Shown: positions 19,107 through 22,356 of the stretch, piece by piece | Layout of the letters: the number at the start of each line of letters is the position of its first letter | Position numbering within the stretch: position 1 is the stretch's first letter | Virus record (IMG/VR): IMGVR_UViG_3300025128_000382 | Coordinates: 1 to 22,356 of that record | Direction: 5' to 3' (one strand) | DNA: 22,356 nt | Source of the DNA: a virus | Notes under the pieces: model-generated | What the model saw: only the letters and a program-made list of their open reading frames with translations | Databases searched by the model: none | Told to the model about the DNA's origin: nothing | Position numbers and translations under genes: made by a program

Positions 19107-19127
19107 ACTTCCCTCTGAGGGCAACGC

Positions 19128-19694
19128 ATGGCTAGTGAAGTCGATGTCGCTAACGACGCATTAACATTCATCGGAGCATCACGCATCACGTCACTGTCTG
19201 ACGAACAGACAGAGGCAAAGGTGATGACCCAGTTGTATCAACGCACGGTCGATGCCGTGCTGCGCAGTTATCCGTGGAAGTGTGCCAAGGTTCAGACCGA
19301 ACTGGCGAAGTCCGCAACTGCACCTGTGTACCAATGGGACAACGCATTCCGCCTCCCAGTGGATCCCGCATGTCTGCGTGTGCTTGATGTCAAAGACGCA
19401 GACACAGACGACAAGTGGGATCGATACGGTGACTTTATCTACACCGATCTGGAGTCGTGCAAGATCACATACATCGGACGCATAGACGCATCTGCATTCG
19501 ACCCGTTGCTGCGCGACGCTGTGGCATCACGACTCGCAGCCGAGTGTGCATACACCCTGGTCGGGTCCACCACGCTTCAGGCAGCGATGACCAACATCTA
19601 CATGGCGAAGATCGACGAAGCCAGGGAAGCAAGTGCGATCGAGGGGAGCAGTCCGAGGTTCGTATCTAACTTTCTGGAAACCGCACGCAAGTGA
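19128..19694 (+). CDS. tail tubular protein A-like (T7 gp11-like adaptor)
   Basis: ATG 19128 follows GAGGG; the product has 188 residues. The opening VDVANDALTFIGASRITSLS, then TEAKVMTQLYQRTVDAVLRS, then YPWKCA is the classic tail-tubular A (gp11-like) signature, with a helical ring-forming domain and a C-terminal helix pair (DAVASRLAAECAYTL). It joins the portal to the tail nozzle as a 12-fold ring in T7-like phages. Its stop overlaps the next start (GTGA). Confidence 0.88.
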   Translation: MASEVDVANDALTFIGASRITSLSDEQTEAKVMTQLYQRTVDAVLRSYPWKCAKVQTELAKSATAPVYQWDNAFRLPVDPACLRVLDVKDADTDDKWDRYGDFIYTDLESCKITYIGRIDASAFDPLLRDAVASRLAAECAYTLVGSTTLQAAMTNIYMAKIDEAREASAIEGSSPRFVSNFLETARK

Positions 19695-21406
19695 GATTCC
19701 AACCGATCATAGAGTCTTTCACCACGGGTGAAATCTCTCCGCTGCTGTTGGGTCGTGTCAGTACGACGCAGTACCAACGCGCATGCAAGAACATGACGAA
19801 CTGTTTGCCTGAGTCGCACGGTGGTGTGAAGCGACGCCCAGGCACGGTGTACGTGGCAGAGGTAAAAGATTCATCTAAGGCAACCCGTGTTATCCCGTTC
19901 AACGTGGCACGTGACGAGTCCTACATCCTGGAAGTCGGGCATCTATATATCCGGGTCTACACCGCTAACGCACAAGTCGTGTCTGGTGGGAGTCCCGTCG
20001 AGATCGTAACGCCCTGGACTGAAACAGATATATGGGACATCCACTTCGCCCAGGCAAACGACGTGATGTACATGGTGCATGACGGATTCAACCCACGGAA
20101 ACTGACGCACACGTCTGCAACCAGTTGGGCGCTGTCTCAGCCGACGCTAACCGGGGCGCCCTGGAACGGTAACGCCGACGCCCATGTCGATGGGTTCCCC
20201 CGCACGGTTGCATTCTTTGAGCAGCGTCTGTGGCTCGGTGGCACGGTGTCGAAGCCGACAACCTTGTGGGGTTCCAAGGTCGCGGACTTTGAGAACTTCA
20301 CCATCCCGGCGTCATCGGTTGCGGATGATCCTGTCGAGTACGTGATGGCGTCGTACACCAAGGACACGATTCAGTGGCTTGCTGCTGCTGAAGTGCTGTT
20401 CATTGGTACGACGGCAACCGAGCATCGCCTGGTCCCGAATGCGTACATCAGTACGACAAGCGTACCGGAGATCACCAGGCAAGCAAGTTACGGATCCAGA
20501 CATATTCAGCCCGAGTACATCGGGTCGATGATGGTCTTTGTCCAGGGGTCCGGCAGACAGATACGTACCTTCAGCCAGAACACCACGTCGGTGGTGGAGA
20601 TCTATGACTCGGTGAATCTGACCTGGTTGTCGGAACACCTGACCGATGGGGGTATTGTTGACATGTCATACGCACAGGTTCCTGACTCAGTGCTGTGGTG
20701 TGTGCGCAATGACGGGACGCTGCTGTCCGCAACCTATGACCCATCGATAGATGATGATTCGTTCGAAGGTGTGGGATGGGCAAAGCACACCTTGGATGGC
20801 GAAGTTAAATCGATCGCCACAATCCCGAAAGAAACGGTAGACCAGACCTGGTTGGTGGTAAAGCGCACCATCAACGGAAGTACCAAGCGTTACATCGAGT
20901 ACATGGACTCATCCGTGTATGTAGATTCCTCGTTGTCGTACAGCGGAACCGCGACGACAGCGATCAGTGGGTTGGGGCATCTGGAAGGTAAGACACTAAA
21001 CATTATTGCGGACAATGCTGTACATCCGCAGAAAACGGTGTCGAGCAGCGGAATAACTCTTGATTACGCTGCGGGTACAGTGGTGGCGGGACTTCCTTTT
21101 GTGCCGACGTTGACCCCTGTGGAGTTCGAAGGCGGAGTGCCTTCGGGTGCGTCACAGGGTTTGCCGAAGCGGTGGGTCCAGGCAAAGGTGCGTCTGCATC
21201 AGTCTGCCTTACCCAAGATCAACGGCACACGCCCACCTGATCGATCTCCATCCTCCCCTATGGATGCAATGGAACCTCTGACTACGGGTGACTCCACGCA
21301 TTACAACCTGGGCAACTCGGAGAACGGGGAGATAACTATCACACAAGACCTGCCAGTGGCGATGCACATCCTGGCGATCTTCGGACAGATGACGGTGAGC
21401 GCATGA
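19691..21406 (+). CDS. tail tubular protein B-like (nozzle) protein
   Basis: GTG 19691 gives 571 residues. It starts RFQPIIESFTTGEISPLLLG, then YQRACKNMTNCLPESHGGVK, then RRPGT, the pattern of the short-tail tube protein that follows gp11-like genes. Later segments (WDIHFAQANDVMYMVHDGFN, FFEQRLWLGGTVSKP, YTKDTIQWLAAAEVLFIGT) are characteristic of the beta-propeller/nozzle. The C-terminal part (from about 430) is less conserved in appearance and may bind tail appendages. It is shorter than T7 gp12. It overlaps both neighbours by four bases. Confidence 0.85.
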   Translation: MRFQPIIESFTTGEISPLLLGRVSTTQYQRACKNMTNCLPESHGGVKRRPGTVYVAEVKDSSKATRVIPFNVARDESYILEVGHLYIRVYTANAQVVSGGSPVEIVTPWTETDIWDIHFAQANDVMYMVHDGFNPRKLTHTSATSWALSQPTLTGAPWNGNADAHVDGFPRTVAFFEQRLWLGGTVSKPTTLWGSKVADFENFTIPASSVADDPVEYVMASYTKDTIQWLAAAEVLFIGTTATEHRLVPNAYISTTSVPEITRQASYGSRHIQPEYIGSMMVFVQGSGRQIRTFSQNTTSVVEIYDSVNLTWLSEHLTDGGIVDMSYAQVPDSVLWCVRNDGTLLSATYDPSIDDDSFEGVGWAKHTLDGEVKSIATIPKETVDQTWLVVKRTINGSTKRYIEYMDSSVYVDSSLSYSGTATTAISGLGHLEGKTLNIIADNAVHPQKTVSSSGITLDYAAGTVVAGLPFVPTLTPVEFEGGVPSGASQGLPKRWVQAKVRLHQSALPKINGTRPPDRSPSSPMDAMEPLTTGDSTHYNLGNSENGEITITQDLPVAMHILAIFGQMTVSA

Positions 21407-22095
21407 GTTGGGGAACAGCGTTACAAGTAATTGGTGCGGGTGTGTCAATCATTGGTGGCTCAAAACAAAGCAGCGACCTTAAAGAAGCACGCGAAGACGC
21501 AATCCGAATCGGTGGGGAAAACGCCGATGACTTGATTGCATTGACTGAAGCAAATCACGCGCTCTCCGAGTATGCAGCCGGGTACACCGCAGGAGCAATC
21601 CGGCACGTCGGGTATGCCAATGCAGGTGCAGTCGAGCAAACAGCAGACCGCAACTATCAGTTAATGGGTCTGAAGACTGCACACACCAATTACAAGATGG
21701 AACTGGAAACGCGACAGATGGCAGGTGATATCCGTGCCAGGGTTGCTTCTACCGGGATCAGCGTCAACGAAGGATCCCCGCTGCACTACCTTAATCAGCA
21801 GGTCGCAGAAGCAGAGTTCGATCGCAAGTTCACTGTCGGTGTCGAGCAGTTGTCGGCACTGGGTTACCTGGCAGACGAGAAAGAAAAGGCACGACTGATG
21901 CGCATGGATGCCGATCAGCGTGCGGACATGACGGTATTCAACGAAGCAATATCAAGCGAGATCGCATGGAACGAAGCACAAGCACAGGCAGCATCAATGC
22001 GTCGTGGCGCAGAGATGAATGCACGAACTCTAAGTATCCAAGCAAACGCTGCGCTGTACAGCGGGTTATCACAAGGACTCAGTTTCTTCGCGTGA
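21403..22095 (+). CDS. internal virion protein (gp14-like)
   Basis: ATG 21403 overlaps the previous stop, giving 230 residues. The N-terminus has a Gly-rich hydrophobic part (ALQVIGAGVSIIGGSKQSSD), then a long Ala-rich helical region (LSEYAAGYTAGAIRHVGYA, then YKMELETRQMAGDIRARVAS). ASTGISVNEGSPLHYL, then AEAEFDRKF is the conserved core of gp14-like proteins. These are ejected with the DNA and help form the channel across the host envelope. Position just after the nozzle gene supports the call. Confidence 0.82.
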   Translation: MSWGTALQVIGAGVSIIGGSKQSSDLKEAREDAIRIGGENADDLIALTEANHALSEYAAGYTAGAIRHVGYANAGAVEQTADRNYQLMGLKTAHTNYKMELETRQMAGDIRARVASTGISVNEGSPLHYLNQQVAEAEFDRKFTVGVEQLSALGYLADEKEKARLMRMDADQRADMTVFNEAISSEIAWNEAQAQAASMRRGAEMNARTLSIQANAALYSGLSQGLSFFA

Positions 22096-22096
22096 C

Positions 22097-22356
22097 ATGG
22101 GCATAAAACTTCCACAGTGGCAGTCCTCATCCTCCCCGAACTTTCGTATGCGTTCGGCAGCATTCCAGTCGCAGCCGTTGGCGATGGCAGCACCGCAGCA
22201 AAGGTTCATCCCCGAGGTGACCAGTGATGATGTGACTCGCCAGGCACTGACTCGGTATCGTGCGCAGGGTCAGGTGATCGCATCGGTAGGCAATACCATT
22301 GGTGCATTCTTAACTACACAAAAGCGTTTAGAAGCGCAGATCAGCGAAACCGAAGC
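22097..22356 (+). CDS. next internal virion/structural protein (3' truncated)
   Basis: ATG 22097 lies one base after the preceding TGA, and the frame is open to the window edge (86 codons). The visible start MGIKLPQWQSSSSPNFRMRS, then MAAPQQRFIPEVTSDD, and a helical stretch (QGQVIASVGNTIGAFLTTQK) look like the N-terminus of the large internal protein that follows gp14-like genes in podoviruses. Only about a tenth or less of such a protein would be present, so function rests on gene order. Confidence 0.6.
   Translation, partial: MGIKLPQWQSSSSPNFRMRSAAFQSQPLAMAAPQQRFIPEVTSDDVTRQALTRYRAQGQVIASVGNTIGAFLTTQKRLEAQISETE

Noticed and set aside
19899-19915. Third copy of the CCGTGACGAG motif
   Set aside because: Only the short GTGACGAG part matches here (and on the minus strand near 4680); both sit in coding sequence as Arg-Asp-Glu codons and lack the flanking T/A-rich bases.

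Overview
The window is a contiguous piece of the genome of a temperate, short-tailed (podovirus-type) bacteriophage. Every gene I can interpret is a phage gene. The structural set (portal of the T7-like head-to-tail connector type, Bbp19-like protein, scaffold, capsid, tail tubular A and B, internal virion proteins) is in the usual podovirus order. The host is probably a gammaproteobacterium or a relative. The integrase lies beside a 52-bp copy of the 3' part of a tRNA-Glu(TTC) gene whose sequence has a proteobacterial form, and Shine-Dalgarno sites and sigma70-like promoters are easy to see. Phage genes continue on both sides of this tRNA piece. It therefore looks like attP in a free (circular or virion) genome rather than an attL or attR of an integrated prophage. 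This is inference.

Layout. (1) 1-3511, plus strand: end of the tail region, a cassette of small membrane proteins and a lipoprotein that looks like lysis functions (no endolysin is visible here), a phosphoesterase with an N-terminal helix-turn-helix, and small basic or HTH proteins. (2) 3481-4575: attP-like core with repeated flanking motifs, and a tyrosine integrase. (3) 4489-8280, minus strand: a tightly overlapping early operon with an ERF-type annealing protein, a YqaJ-type exonuclease, an SSB-like protein ending DDDIPF, a possible nuclease and four unknown small proteins. (4) 8281-9850: immunity region with a CI/LexA-like repressor, an unknown gene ahead of it, and a divergent YdaS/Cro-like gene. 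(5) 9844-11801, plus strand: a replication initiator carrying iteron-like repeats, small lipoproteins and a membrane protein, a PD-(D/E)XK nuclease and a zinc-finger protein. (6) 11808-22356, plus strand: packaging, head and tail genes, running off the right end.

How it works together. One 16-bp operator motif, TACCAC-N4-GTGGTA, overlaps the -10 element of three inferred promoters: the leftward recombination operon, the repressor operon and the rightward cro/replication operon. This is a lambda-like circuit: repressor bound at these sites would silence both early arms, and the cro-side transcript appears to be leaderless. The leftward arm supplies recombination and ssDNA handling, the rightward arm starts replication (probably from an origin inside the initiator gene), and the late genes follow on the same strand. 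A 21/25-bp motif shared by the start of the packaging module and the capsid leader may mark late transcription or processing.

The most unusual points are the common operator geometry, the iteron cluster inside the initiator gene, the structured capsid leader, the degenerate dUTPase-like protein whose tail overlaps the small terminase gene, and the SSB-like tail in the recombination operon.
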